64,000 nt of DNA from Microbacterium esteraromaticum (GCF_016907315.1 NZ_JAFBBS010000001.1:2976001-3040000), one strand, 5' to 3'. Shown: positions 1-8,458, numbered from the stretch's first letter. The notes: generated by a model not told the origin, from the letters alone. Translations and numbers: made by a program.

Positions 1-442
1 CTGCCCAGATCACGGGCACGGCGGCGAGGGTCTGCGCGCCGATGCTCAGCGCGGTTCCGCCAGCGCGCCCGCGCAGGAGGGCGGAAAGAACCCCGAGCGG
101 CACGGCGATGAGCAGTGCGATGGCCAGAGCCATGAGACCGAGCGGCACGGTCACGCGCGACTTCTCTGCGAGCTCGGCCCCCACCGATGCCCCGCTGAGC
201 TGCGAGGTGCCGAGATCGCCGCGCAGGATGCCTGCGATCCAGTCGCCGTACTGCGCGAGCAGGGGCTTGTTGAGCCCGAGTGATTCGCGCAGGGCCTCCA
301 CGGTCTGCGGATCGGCCTGTGTCCCCGCGATCAGCTGGGCGACATCGCCGGGGAAGACGCGGAGGGTGAGGAAGATGATCGCGCTCGAGACAAGGAGCCC
401 CGCGATCAGCAGGGCTCCTCGAGTCAGCGCGTACCGGATCAC
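1..442 (-). CDS. Peptide-type ABC transporter permease, DppB/OppB family (partial)
   Basis: Inner-membrane permease of a peptide/nickel-class ABC importer; only the first 147 codons are in the window and the C-terminal end lies outside. The translation opens with a hydrophobic segment followed by the LRVFPGD region typical of DppB-family proteins, then a periplasmic loop (GLNKPLLAQYGDW) and a second membrane segment. It starts with GTG at 440-442, which overlaps the TGA stop of the upstream binding-protein gene (GTGA), so the two are translationally coupled. Substrate is not evident from this fragment; family members carry peptides, nickel or other small solutes. The family call is firm. Confidence 0.88.
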   Translation of the reverse strand, partial: MIRYALTRGALLIAGLLVSSAIIFLTLRVFPGDVAQLIAGTQADPQTVEALRESLGLNKPLLAQYGDWIAGILRGDLGTSQLSGASVGAELAEKSRVTVPLGLMALAIALLIAVPLGVLSALLRGRAGGTALSIGAQTLAAVPVIWA

Positions 443-1965
443 TCCGCGGACTTCGTCACGCCGGCGAGGTCGATGCGCGAGTTGATCGAATCGGTCGGAA
501 AGCCGGAGACCGCAGCGGTGTGGGCGGTCAGGGTCGCGCCGTTGTACAGCCAGTCGGCGGCGTGGTCCTCCGACACGAGGCGGGCCGCCTTCTTCAGCAA
601 GCCGGCGGACTTGTCGGGGTCGATCTCGGTCTGCGACTGCTCGTACAGCTTCTGCACCTCGGGGTTGTCGTATCCGAAGTAGTAGTCCGGGTTCGCGAAG
701 TTCACGAAGTCACGAGGCTCGACGTGCAGCACGAAGCTCAGTTCGTAGTCGTGGTTGGTGTAGACGTCCTCGAGCCACGTCGGGAACTCCACGCGCTTCA
801 CCTCGAGTGAGACGCCGACCTTCGCGTAGTCCGACACGAGCACCTGGGCCGCGGTCGTGCCGTAGAACGAGGGGATGGTCAGCGTGAGCTCGAGCTTCTC
901 GTGGCCCGACTCCTTCAGCAGCTTCTTCGCCTTCGCGGGATCGTAGGGTGCGACGTCGCTGAGGTCCTCATACCCGGGGTCCAGCTCGGGGATCGGCCCA
1001 TACAGCGTCTGCCCGGCGCCGATCGCCTCGACGAGGGCCTCGTGATCCACTGCGAGGCGCAGCGCCTCGCGCACTCTGACGTCGTCCAGGGGGGCCTTCG
1101 CGTTGTTGAATGCCAGAGTCGCCTTATCGGTGGTGCGACCCGTCGTGACCGTGAAGTCGCCGGTGCCCTCGAGCTGCGACACGAGGTTGGGGTCGACCGC
1201 GGTGAGCACGTCGAGTGTGCCGTCGAGCGCCGCGTTCACGCCCGCAGTGAAGTCGGGGATGTACTGGAAGACCACCTCGCCGATGGTCGCCGCATCTCCC
1301 CAGTAGTCGTCGAAGCGGTCGAACGTGATGGCGCTGCCTTTGGCCCAGCGCTCGAGCGCGAACGGGCCTGTGCCGTTCTCGGCGGTCTTCAGGTCCGTCG
1401 TGTCGCCCTTCTTGAAGACCAGGCCGGCGGGCCCCGTGAGGGTGAACAGGAAGTTCTGATCGGGCTTGGTGAGCGTGATCGTCACGGTCTGGGCATCCGG
1501 CGCAGTGATGGAGGCGACGTCAGCGAACTCGGCGTGGCCCTGCACGCTCGCGTCGGACTTGACCGCCTGGTATGAGGCGACGACGTCGGCCGAGGTGAGG
1601 GCAGTGCCGTCGTGGAAGGTGATGCCGTCGTTGAGCGTGAAGGTGTAGATCAGCCCGTCGTCCGAGATCTCATATGCGCTCGCGAGGCGCTCCTCGATGC
1701 CGTTGTCCTGAGTGCGGGTGACGAGTCCTTCGTAGATGTTGTCGACGAGCACCTGCTCGAGCGCGGCACCGCTCGTGTGCCGGATGTCGAGGTTGGTGGG
1801 CTCGAGCACGAGTCCGACGGTGAGGGTCGCGTCGGGCTCTGCCGCGACGGATGCGGTCGGCTTCGGCTCACCGGACGGGGAGCACGCGCTGAGGGCGAGG
1901 GCGCCGACGGCGAGCAGGCCCACCGCGGCGAGTGCGCCGCGGCGTCGGGGGTATGGTGCAGACAC
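439..1965 (-). CDS. Family 5 extracellular solute-binding lipoprotein (DppA/OppA-like)
   Basis: Substrate-binding lipoprotein (508 aa) of a peptide/nickel-class ABC importer. The N-terminus has a basic stretch (RRR at 7-9), a hydrophobic core and a lipobox LSAC with the lipidated Cys at residue 28. The mature part follows the SBP_bac_5 pattern, including the region around FTLNDGITFHDGTALTSADV. It is the second gene of a minus-strand operon: 34 bases after an alpha/beta hydrolase and overlapping the permease by 4 bases. Peptides are the most common ligands of the family, but nickel, opines and sugars are also known, so the substrate is open. The neighbouring hydrolase could act on the imported compound (inference). 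Confidence 0.9.
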   Translation of the reverse strand: MSAPYPRRRGALAAVGLLAVGALALSACSPSGEPKPTASVAAEPDATLTVGLVLEPTNLDIRHTSGAALEQVLVDNIYEGLVTRTQDNGIEERLASAYEISDDGLIYTFTLNDGITFHDGTALTSADVVASYQAVKSDASVQGHAEFADVASITAPDAQTVTITLTKPDQNFLFTLTGPAGLVFKKGDTTDLKTAENGTGPFALERWAKGSAITFDRFDDYWGDAATIGEVVFQYIPDFTAGVNAALDGTLDVLTAVDPNLVSQLEGTGDFTVTTGRTTDKATLAFNNAKAPLDDVRVREALRLAVDHEALVEAIGAGQTLYGPIPELDPGYEDLSDVAPYDPAKAKKLLKESGHEKLELTLTIPSFYGTTAAQVLVSDYAKVGVSLEVKRVEFPTWLEDVYTNHDYELSFVLHVEPRDFVNFANPDYYFGYDNPEVQKLYEQSQTEIDPDKSAGLLKKAARLVSEDHAADWLYNGATLTAHTAAVSGFPTDSINSRIDLAGVTKSAE

Positions 1966-1999
1966 GGGTTGTCCTCTCGAGGGGAAGCGGAACGCGCGG

Positions 2000-2911
2000 T
2001 CAGCGCGTTCCGCGGATCAGTGCGCCGGTGGCGATGGCGGCAAGTGCGGCGGGTGCGGTCTCCTGCACGTTGTGGCCGGCGTCCACCATGACGACGGCGG
2101 CCTCCGGCAGATGCTCGGTGAAGGCCGCGACATCGGCATCCTGAAGGAAGCCGCGCTCTCCGCGGACCAGTGTGACGGGCGCGGAGACGGATTGGAGCGG
2201 CATCCACGGGTCGGCGCCGGATGCCGAATGCGCCGCCTTGAGCGAGTCGAAGGCCGATCCGATGATGTGAGCGAAGTGATGCTTCCACTCGACCCGCCCG
2301 TCGGCTCGCACTCTCGTGTTGAAGAACACGCCGCGCTCGGTGTCGCTTCGGCTGCCGCCGAACCCGAATTCCTGGGCGCGGTCGACTGCGTCGTCTCGCG
2401 AGGCGAAGTCGGTGACTGCGTAGAAGTCGCGGAGGATGGCGGGCGCAGCGTCGGTGTCCAGCCCGGGAACGATATCGACCAGCACCAGCTCGCGCACGAG
2501 TTCGGGATGCTCGGACGCGACGCTCGATGCGGTCAATCCGCCCAGCGAGTGCCCGACGAGCACCTGCGGACGTGATGTCCAGACGGTCATCGCGCGGGCG
2601 ACGTCGTCGGCGAGGACGGCGGGGGAGTAGTCGAGGTCGTCGCGCCAGGATGAGTCGCCGTGTCCGGCGAGGTCGATGGCGAGCACTGGTCGTTCTATGA
2701 GCAGCGCGACCGTGTCCCAGGTGTGCGCGTTGAGCCCGGCGCCGTGCAGCAGGGTGACCTCCGGCTCGCCGCCGCCGAACAGCAGGGCGCTGAGCACGCG
2801 GCCGTCGGGCAGGGTGAGAGCGATACGCTCTGCGGAGGGCGCACGGGTGCCGAGGGCCTGCGCCTGGGCGGGCAGGTAGCGGAACTCGCTGTCGTCTTGG
2901 ACCACGGGCAT
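2000..2911 (-). CDS. Alpha/beta-fold hydrolase
   Basis: Serine hydrolase of the alpha/beta fold, 303 aa from the start chosen here. The oxyanion-side HGAGLN motif follows the second strand, the nucleophile elbow GHSLGG places the catalytic Ser at residue 122, and DAGHNVQE near the C-terminus supplies the likely catalytic His. The frame stays open to a GTG at 2974, but the fold begins after MPVVQDDSEF and the extra upstream codons fall in an AT-rich, repeat-containing intergenic stretch, so 2911 is preferred. No strong ribosome-binding site supports any of the starts. It leads the operon with the binding protein and permease. The substrate cannot be told from sequence. Confidence 0.82.
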   Translation of the reverse strand: MPVVQDDSEFRYLPAQAQALGTRAPSAERIALTLPDGRVLSALLFGGGEPEVTLLHGAGLNAHTWDTVALLIERPVLAIDLAGHGDSSWRDDLDYSPAVLADDVARAMTVWTSRPQVLVGHSLGGLTASSVASEHPELVRELVLVDIVPGLDTDAAPAILRDFYAVTDFASRDDAVDRAQEFGFGGSRSDTERGVFFNTRVRADGRVEWKHHFAHIIGSAFDSLKAAHSASGADPWMPLQSVSAPVTLVRGERGFLQDADVAAFTEHLPEAAVVMVDAGHNVQETAPAALAAIATGALIRGTR

Positions 2912-3098
2912 ATTCTGCTCTGATGGCGCCGACACAGGAAATGCGGGACCAATCTGCATGTCTTTCGGCGTCACGAAACACGAATGTGCTTACATTTTCG
3001 ATGATCTAGTACGCAATCTGCATTTCGCCTGTTCTCGTGGCGATGTCCGAGTGGACATAGGGTGGACGTATGGCACACCTGCGGATCCGAGGTCGCGC
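2912..3098. promoter_or_regulatory. Divergent regulatory region with palindromes and a direct repeat
   Basis: This is the longest intergenic gap of the window and is visibly AT-richer than its surroundings. It holds a perfect inverted repeat AATGT-gctt-ACATT (2983-2996), a second perfect one TGTCC-gagt-GGACA (3044-3057), and two copies of CAATCTGCAT (2950-2959 and 3014-3023). It separates the hydrolase/transporter operon from the phosphatase gene, so the elements could be operators acting on either side. No convincing -35/-10 pair was found. If the hydrolase instead starts at 2974, the first repeat copy would be coding. Confidence 0.45.
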
Positions 3099-3803
3099 AT
3101 GACCGTTATCGACGTAGACGGCGTCGCCAATGTGCGCGACGTGGGCGGTATGCGCGCCGGTTCATCGCGTGTGCGCTCCGGCGTGCTGCTGCGCTCGGGT
3201 CACCTCGCTCAGCTGACCGCGCAAGGCAGTGCGGTGCTGTGCGAGCGTGTACGACACGTGGTCGACCTGCGAGATGACGTTGAAGTCGAGCGGGAGCCCT
3301 CCGCCCTCATCGGCGTGCGGACGACCCGCATCCCGCTCTTCCTCGGATCGGTCGGATCGTTCTTCGCGCAGAACATGGATCTGGCGGCGATGTACCGCCA
3401 TCTCGTCGACGAGTCGGCGCCCCGCTTGGTCGAGGCGGTGCGCGTCATCGCGGCAGGCGAGCCGACCCTCGTGCACTGCACGGTGGGCAAGGACCGCACC
3501 GGGGTCACGGTCGCGCTCGCGCTCAGCGCGGTCGGCGCCGACCGGGATGCCGTGATCGCCGACTACGCACTCACCGCCTCGCAGCTGCCGCCCGAGCGCA
3601 ACCGGGCCATCGTCCAGTACCTGCGCACTCATCTCCCCGATGCGACGAATGCGGTGCAGCTCGCGACCGAGTCGCCGGCGCCGGTCATGGCTGCGCTGCT
3701 CGCCGACATCGATGAGCGTCACGGCTCCGTTGCCGACTATCTGCGTGCCGCGGGGATGAGCAGCACAGAGCTGGATGCGCTGGCCTCAGCGCTGCTCGAG
3801 TGA
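3099..3803 (+). CDS. Tyrosine-protein phosphatase, Y_phosphatase3 family
   Basis: Cysteine-dependent phosphatase (234 aa) of the bacterial PtpB-like group. It opens with the family's typical N-terminal pattern (GVANVRDVGG, then VRSGVLLRSGHL) and carries the P-loop HCTVGKDRTG with the catalytic Cys at residue 127, including the KDRTG variant seen in the PtpB lineage. The start MTVIDVDG at 3099 is preferred because homologous sequence begins there; the frame is open upstream to 2958 but that part is intergenic in character. A short GAGG lies about 7 bases upstream. Substrates may be phosphotyrosine proteins or phosphoinositides; the sequence does not decide. Confidence 0.88.
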   Translation: MTVIDVDGVANVRDVGGMRAGSSRVRSGVLLRSGHLAQLTAQGSAVLCERVRHVVDLRDDVEVEREPSALIGVRTTRIPLFLGSVGSFFAQNMDLAAMYRHLVDESAPRLVEAVRVIAAGEPTLVHCTVGKDRTGVTVALALSAVGADRDAVIADYALTASQLPPERNRAIVQYLRTHLPDATNAVQLATESPAPVMAALLADIDERHGSVADYLRAAGMSSTELDALASALLE

Positions 3804-3811
3804 CGAGCCGG

Positions 3812-3830
3812 TGAGGTTAGGCAACCCTAT
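3812..3830. promoter_or_regulatory. IdeR/DtxR-type iron box
   Basis: The 19-mer TGAGGTTAGGCAACCCTAT matches the IdeR/DtxR consensus TTAGGTTAGGCTAACCTAA at 15 of 19 positions, including the whole left half from position 3 to 11. It lies just upstream of a -10-like TAGAGT and covers the place where the -35 would be, so iron-loaded repressor bound here would block transcription of the following siderophore-interacting-domain gene. Site and gene function agree, which supports the call. Confidence 0.75.
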
Positions 3831-3838
3831 ATCGGTGA

Positions 3839-3844
3839 TAGAGT
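3839..3844 (+). promoter_or_regulatory. Predicted -10 element for the SIP-domain gene
   Basis: TAGAGT ends 9 bases before the ATG at 3854. The expected transcript would have a leader of only about 2-3 bases. The iron box sits directly upstream. Confidence 0.5.
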
Positions 3845-3853
3845 GGATGCATC

Positions 3854-4303
3854 ATGAGCACCACGCAGACGTCCGCAGGCAGCCGTGCCGCGCGTCGTCC
3901 GCAGGTGCAGCACCTCATCACGGCCGACGAGCACTCGCTCGCCGATCTCGAGCTGGCCCTCGCCACGCTGCCGATGTGCGCCGTGGGCCGCGTCTTCATC
4001 GAGGTCCCCGAGCAGTCTGATGTGGGTATCGTCGTGGCTCCGCCCCGCATGACCGTCACGTGGCTTCCGCGCGCCCGGCGTCAGGCTGCGCCGCGTGCGG
4101 TCGGAGAGGCACTCACCCGGGCGGCTGTCGCATGGTCCGACGAGATGCTCTGCGACGGCTCCGCAGAAGGGCTGCGCACCGAGGCCATCCTTCTCGGCGG
4201 GTGGCTGAGCACGGCTGACATCGCCGAGCACCTCACCGCTGCGCATGCTGTGCCCGCAGAGGCCATCCAGGCTCCCGAGAGCTACGGCCTGTCGCTCGAC
4301 TGA
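3854..4303 (+). CDS. Stand-alone SIP (siderophore-interacting protein C-terminal) domain protein
   Basis: Small protein of 149 aa that resembles only the C-terminal NAD(P)H-binding part of siderophore-interacting ferric reductases: the pattern LADLELALATLP, then RVFIEVPE, then VTWLPR, then a helical tail with AILLGGWLS. The FAD-binding N-terminal barrel of the usual 250-300 aa proteins is absent, and no piece of it is found upstream. The 5' region has an IdeR/DtxR-like iron box, so expression under iron starvation is likely. It may assist iron release from ferric siderophores with a partner flavoprotein encoded elsewhere (inference). Its last 22 bases overlap the convergent next gene. Confidence 0.75.
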   Translation: MSTTQTSAGSRAARRPQVQHLITADEHSLADLELALATLPMCAVGRVFIEVPEQSDVGIVVAPPRMTVTWLPRARRQAAPRAVGEALTRAAVAWSDEMLCDGSAEGLRTEAILLGGWLSTADIAEHLTAAHAVPAEAIQAPESYGLSLD

Positions 4304-4764
4304 GCAACGCTCCTGCCACCGCGGCTGCGTGCCGCCCGCTGCACGTAGCCGCCGTCCTCGAGGCCCGCTTCGACCTCGAACCTGTTGCGCAGCGGATCGC
4401 GCCCCGCGAACAGGTACAGCACGGGCATGAGAAGGCCGTAGCGCCGCCATTGACGTGTGTGAACAGCCTCATGCCTGAGAACGGCGTCCGACGGGGCGCG
4501 GTCGCCGGTGAGGAAGCAGGCTCCGACGCAGACGCCGCCTCGCGCGTACGACCACCCCGGCAGTCCGCGGAACACCCAGAGTCCCTCTCGCCGCTCCACG
4601 GCACCCGTGCTCCACAGTGAGCCCCACACCCAGCCGACGGCCGTGCCCCACCAGAAGCCGACACGGCTGATGGGCGAGTCGAGCAGCACCGAGGGGATCA
4701 GGCGGTCGAACCTGCGGCCGCGCTCCAGGGCTGTCTCTGCATCTGCTCGCCAATCGACGCTCAT
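4282..4764 (-). CDS. Small membrane-associated protein with HEAVH putative metalloprotease motif
   Basis: A 160-aa protein of unknown function. Residues 34-53 form a Trp/Gly-rich hydrophobic segment, and residues 98-102 read HEAVH followed by TRQWRRYG, resembling the zinc-binding HExxH helix of M48/M56-type peptidases. A hydrophobic stretch LLMPVLYLFAG and then NRFEVEAGLEDGGY follow; a Glu there (130 or 132) could be the third ligand. At this length it would be a minimal or degenerate peptidase. Its ATG overlaps the stop of the arginase-family gene (ATGA) and it is the last gene of the minus-strand TPM-pspA-arginase run. Convergent overlap with the SIP gene. Confidence 0.65.
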   Translation of the reverse strand: MSVDWRADAETALERGRRFDRLIPSVLLDSPISRVGFWWGTAVGWVWGSLWSTGAVERREGLWVFRGLPGWSYARGGVCVGACFLTGDRAPSDAVLRHEAVHTRQWRRYGLLMPVLYLFAGRDPLRNRFEVEAGLEDGGYVQRAARSRGGRSVAQSSDRP

Positions 4765-5567
4765 GCCACCGCGCCGATCAGGCGCAGGATGGCGCCGAGA
4801 TCGAGAACGGCGTCGGCCGGGCTGCGTGGCGCGAACCCGGCGATGGTCGCGCCCGCCAGCGGCACCTCATCGCGGAGCGTCTTCAGGGCAGCGGCGAGAC
4901 CGGCGGCGCTGACACCGAACGGCGCTGCCTCCGACACGCCCTCGAACTCGGCGGGGTCGAGCACGTCGACGTCGATATGAACCCACACGCGGCTCGCCCC
5001 GGTCGCGCGGACGGCGGCGGCGACGGCGCCGGCGTCGTCGAGCGCTCCGGGGGCCAGCTGGGTGATTCCGTGCAGGGCATCCTGCTCGCCCGAATCGATG
5101 CTTCGAGCGCCGAGCAGGACCACGCGCTCTGCAGGGATCCCGGGGGAGAGCACGAGCTGCGGTTCGCCTTCGCCCATCAGCGCACGCAGCGCCATGCCGG
5201 CGAAAGCACCGGAGGGGGAGGTGGCGGGCTCGTTCAAGTCGGGATGGGCGTCGCACCAGAGCACCGCGAGGTCGGAGGTGTCGAGAGCTGACAGCGCGAA
5301 GACGCTGACGCTGCAGTCACCGCCGACGACGACCAGCGGCTCCTCCGCGGCGGTGACCTGGCCGGTCACCAGCTCTCGCGTGCGCAGCAGCGCGCTCAGA
5401 CGGCGGATGCCCGTACCGAGCGAGTCTCCTGCTTCGAGGGGAACATCGAGCACGGTGGTGTCGCGACGCGGCAGGTCGCCGGCGATCGCTGCGGCGCCGT
5501 CGGTGAGCAGCATCGCGCGAGCCGACGGCGAGCCCTGCCACTGCGGAACGATGAGGAATCGGGTCAT
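4761..5567 (-). CDS. Arginase/agmatinase-family (ureohydrolase) protein
   Basis: Metal-dependent ureohydrolase fold, 268 aa. The three metal-site blocks are visible: GGDCSV (residues 82-87), CDAHPDLN (D106, H108, D110) and HIDVDVLDP (D199, D201). The first block normally reads GGDHS; here the His ligand is Cys85, so one metal site may be altered. The start at 5567 has a clear GGAG 6-9 bases upstream; the frame is open further but that part runs into the pspA 3' region. It follows pspA by 58 bases and overlaps the next gene by 4. Arginase, agmatinase and formimidoylglutamase are all possible; the specificity is not decided by the sequence. Confidence 0.8.
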   Translation of the reverse strand: MTRFLIVPQWQGSPSARAMLLTDGAAAIAGDLPRRDTTVLDVPLEAGDSLGTGIRRLSALLRTRELVTGQVTAAEEPLVVVGGDCSVSVFALSALDTSDLAVLWCDAHPDLNEPATSPSGAFAGMALRALMGEGEPQLVLSPGIPAERVVLLGARSIDSGEQDALHGITQLAPGALDDAGAVAAAVRATGASRVWVHIDVDVLDPAEFEGVSEAAPFGVSAAGLAAALKTLRDEVPLAGATIAGFAPRSPADAVLDLGAILRLIGAVA

Positions 5568-5625
5568 GGTCTCTCCGGAGGGAGAAGGCGGGGTGGATGC
5601 CGGCCGGCGGCACCCACCCCGGATT

Positions 5626-6366
5626 TCACTCTGCTTCGAGGGCGGCCCGCGAGGTGCCGCCCGACTTGAGCTCAGCGAGGCGGGCCTCAACCTCGGTCAG
5701 CTCACCGAGGTCCTCGAGGCTCTCGAACTGCGCGTCGAGCGACGAGGCCGCGATCTCGGCCTTGCCCTGGGCAAGAGCCTCCTGGCGGCGGATCTTGTCT
5801 TCGAAGCGGCCCAGCTCGCTGGTGGGGTCGAGCACGTTGATCGAGCCGATCGCGTCCTGAACCTTGGTCTGAGCCTCGGCGACCTTGGCGCGGGCCAGCA
5901 GCTCGCTGCGCTTCGTCTTGAGCTGACCGAGCTTCTCCTTCATGCCGTTGAGGCCGCCCTTGAGCTTCTCGACGATCTCGGTCTGAGCGGCGATCTGCGG
6001 CTCGGCTGCCTGTGCTTCGCGCTCCTCGCCGATCTGGCGCTGCAGCGCGATCTTCGCGAGGCTGTCGAACTTGTCGGCATCGGTCGTGTTGCCGGCTGCG
6101 CGCAGTTCGTCTGCCTTGCGGCTGGCTGCCAGCGCCTTGTTGCCCCACTCGCGTGCAGCGCGGACGTCCTCTTCGTGGTCGCGCTCGAGCAGGCGCAGGT
6201 TGCCGATGGTCTCGGCGATGGCCGACTCCGCGTCGGCGATGTTGTTCGTGTAGTCGCGGACGAGCTGGTCGATCATCTTCTGCGGGTCCTCGGCCTGGTC
6301 GAGGAGGGAGTTGATGTTCGCGCGGACGAGGGTCGAGATGCGTCCGAAGATTGATTCCTTGGCCAT
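5626..6366 (-). CDS. pspA: PspA/IM30-family envelope stress protein
   Basis: Phage-shock protein A homologue of 246 aa, a peripheral inner-membrane protein that stabilises damaged membranes and belongs to the ESCRT-III-like superfamily. The N-terminal amphipathic start (MAKESIFGRISTLVRANINS) and the following EDPQKMIDQLVRDY block are characteristic. The rest is almost entirely charged coiled coil with heptad-like Ala/Glu/Lys/Arg spacing and no membrane segment, and the length is near the usual 220-250. It sits 52 bases after the TPM-domain gene on the same strand; TPM and PspA genes are often neighbours. An AAAGGAACC-type ribosome site precedes the ATG. Confidence 0.92.
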   Translation of the reverse strand: MAKESIFGRISTLVRANINSLLDQAEDPQKMIDQLVRDYTNNIADAESAIAETIGNLRLLERDHEEDVRAAREWGNKALAASRKADELRAAGNTTDADKFDSLAKIALQRQIGEEREAQAAEPQIAAQTEIVEKLKGGLNGMKEKLGQLKTKRSELLARAKVAEAQTKVQDAIGSINVLDPTSELGRFEDKIRRQEALAQGKAEIAASSLDAQFESLEDLGELTEVEARLAELKSGGTSRAALEAE

Positions 6367-6418
6367 TGTGGTTCCTTTCGTCAGGGAAGAAGCGTGTCAG
6401 GGTTGTCAATGCGGGAGA

Positions 6419-8458
6419 TCAGAAACGGCCACCTCCGCTGCGTCCGCTGCGTCCACCGCCGCTGCGTCCGCCGCCGCCGAAGCCGGAGCTGCGGAAGCCG
6501 CCGCCTCCGCTGGAGCGCCAGCCACCGCTGCGTGACGAGCCGCCGCCTCCGGAGAGCAGGCCGCCGATGATGCCGCCGAGGATGTCACCGGCGAGTCCAG
6601 AGTCGGCGCGTGCGCGAGAACCGCCGCCGAACAGGCCGCCGTCCCAGCCGCTGTCGTCGTACTGGCTGCGTGGAGCCTGGTACATCGCCACGTCGTTGCG
6701 GGCCTGCCCGCCCGCCTGGCGGATGAGCTGAAGTGCGCGATTGGCCTCCGCCAGCGCGGCCGGCTCGTCGGCGGACTGCAGCGCGATCGCCTGATTGAGC
6801 GACGCCTCGGCCTGCGCCAGACGCGTCCTGGCGTCGGGGCCGATCGTGCCGCGCCTGGTCTCGATGAACTGGCGCGTCGACGCGATCTCCATGGCGGCCT
6901 GATTGATGGTCTGCACGAGCAGCTGGCTCTGCCGACGGGCATTCTCGGCGCGTTCGCGTGCTTGCGCGATCGCCGTGTCGATCTGCGTGTTCGCGGCTGT
7001 CAAGGCGTCCAGTGCCCGCTGCGGGCTCCGGCGTGCGCCGGTGATGCTGCTCTCTGCCTGCCGCACCTGTGCGTCGACCGACGACACGATCGCCGTGATG
7101 GCACCGTCGGGGTCGGGCAGCTGCCTTGCGGTGGAGAGGTCGTTCTGCAGCTCGACCAGCAGGGTGCGCGACTGATTCTCGGCTTCGGCGAGCTGAGCGC
7201 CCAGCGCCGTGATCGCGGTCGCGAGCTGGCCGGCCTGAGCGACCGCCTGCTCTGCGGTGCGGATCGCGAAGGCCGCCCTTCCCGTCTCGCCCGACGCGAT
7301 CGCCGCACGGGCCGCCTCGATCGAGCGGTCGGCGAGCGCCACGCGCTCCTGCGCCTGGGCAGGGTTGTCGATGACGGTCGCTAGCGCCTGTTCGTCGTAC
7401 TCGTCCGCCAGCGCTGCGAGAGCGTCGGCGGCCGGCGTGATGACCCCGTCCACGGCCGCGCGCTCACGGCGCACCCTCTCGAGTTCCTGCGGGGCGTTCT
7501 GCTGCAGCGCGCGTAGCGCATCGAAGGCCTCGGTGTTGTCGTCGAGCATCGCGTCGATCTCATCGCAGAGGCCGATGATGCGGATGTGCCAGGCACGCCG
7601 GTCGTGCACCGAGTCCTCGACCTCGTCGTCGAGCTTCTGCTTGAGGTCGAACGCCTCTGCCATCTTCGCTTTCGCGGCCTCGATCACCTCGGTGAACCCG
7701 GCCGTAGCCTCTTCACCGAACTGGGCGATGGCGAAGCCGAGCTCCTCTCGGCTCGACGTGATCGCGTCATCGGCACGAACGATGGCGGATCCCGCCTGCG
7801 TCTCCACCTGGTCATCGGTCAGGGTGGAGAACGGGTCGTCCGGGTCGGGATGCTCGGGCATGGCTCCTCGGGCGCGGATCGCTGCTTCACGGCGCCGCCT
7901 GGCCATGAAGCGGATCACCAGCCAGACCACGGCGATCGCGGCGGCGACGCCGACGAAGATCAGCACGCCCCGCATGAGTCCTGCGCCGCCGTCGCCCTGG
8001 ATCTCGTCCGCGGCGAGCAGCACGGCGCCATCCCAGTCCTCCTGGCCGAGGAGGGGCTGGATCTTCTGCTCGATGTCGTCGAGTCTGCTGTCGCTGAGCG
8101 GGCCACCGGAGGCGGCCGAGATGTAGTACGCGCGCTGCTCGACGGCGACGGCCAGCAGGTACTGCTCGGGTCCCAGGTTGTTGCCGGTGGCGACCTGATC
8201 CGCCCAGGCGACGCGGTCGGACGGCGAGGTGAACTCGTCGACGAACACGACGTAGAGATCGGATGAGGAGTTCTGCGCCAGCTGCTCGAGTCGGGACTCG
8301 ACGGCGTTCTCCTCAGAGGACGACAGCACGCCCGCGTGATCCGTGACGTGGCCTGGGTCGAGCTGGACGGGATCCGTAGCGGACGCCACGGAGGCGGTGG
8401 CGATGCTCGCGGTCGCGGCCAGCAGCAGTGCGGCCGCAGTCAGCCACCGATTCCTCAT
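6419..8458 (-). CDS. TPM-domain membrane protein with long coiled coil and Gly/Ser-rich tail
   Basis: A 679-aa exported membrane protein. Residues 1-27 form a signal peptide ending VASA; residues about 35-155 are a TPM (YgcG/Psb32-like) domain starting at HVTDHAGVLSSSEENAVESRL; residues 161-183 are a transmembrane helix followed by ARRRR. The cytoplasmic part (about 190-610) is helical, rich in Ala/Glu/Gln and probably coiled coil. The last 60 residues are Gly/Ser/Arg repeats (GGGRSGGGRSGRSGGG), as in many TPM proteins. The ATG at 8458 has GGAGGG upstream; a -10-like TAGACT lies at 8498-8503 on the minus strand. It heads the run with pspA, suggesting an envelope-stress role (inference). Confidence 0.85.
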   Translation of the reverse strand: MRNRWLTAAALLLAATASIATASVASATDPVQLDPGHVTDHAGVLSSSEENAVESRLEQLAQNSSSDLYVVFVDEFTSPSDRVAWADQVATGNNLGPEQYLLAVAVEQRAYYISAASGGPLSDSRLDDIEQKIQPLLGQEDWDGAVLLAADEIQGDGGAGLMRGVLIFVGVAAAIAVVWLVIRFMARRRREAAIRARGAMPEHPDPDDPFSTLTDDQVETQAGSAIVRADDAITSSREELGFAIAQFGEEATAGFTEVIEAAKAKMAEAFDLKQKLDDEVEDSVHDRRAWHIRIIGLCDEIDAMLDDNTEAFDALRALQQNAPQELERVRRERAAVDGVITPAADALAALADEYDEQALATVIDNPAQAQERVALADRSIEAARAAIASGETGRAAFAIRTAEQAVAQAGQLATAITALGAQLAEAENQSRTLLVELQNDLSTARQLPDPDGAITAIVSSVDAQVRQAESSITGARRSPQRALDALTAANTQIDTAIAQARERAENARRQSQLLVQTINQAAMEIASTRQFIETRRGTIGPDARTRLAQAEASLNQAIALQSADEPAALAEANRALQLIRQAGGQARNDVAMYQAPRSQYDDSGWDGGLFGGGSRARADSGLAGDILGGIIGGLLSGGGGSSRSGGWRSSGGGGFRSSGFGGGGRSGGGRSGRSGGGRF

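Noticed and set aside
2975-3098. N-terminal extensions of the hydrolase (to 2974) and of the phosphatase (from 2958)
   Set aside because: Both would be encoded in the AT-rich gap holding palindromes and repeats, add sequence unlike the families, and would overlap each other.
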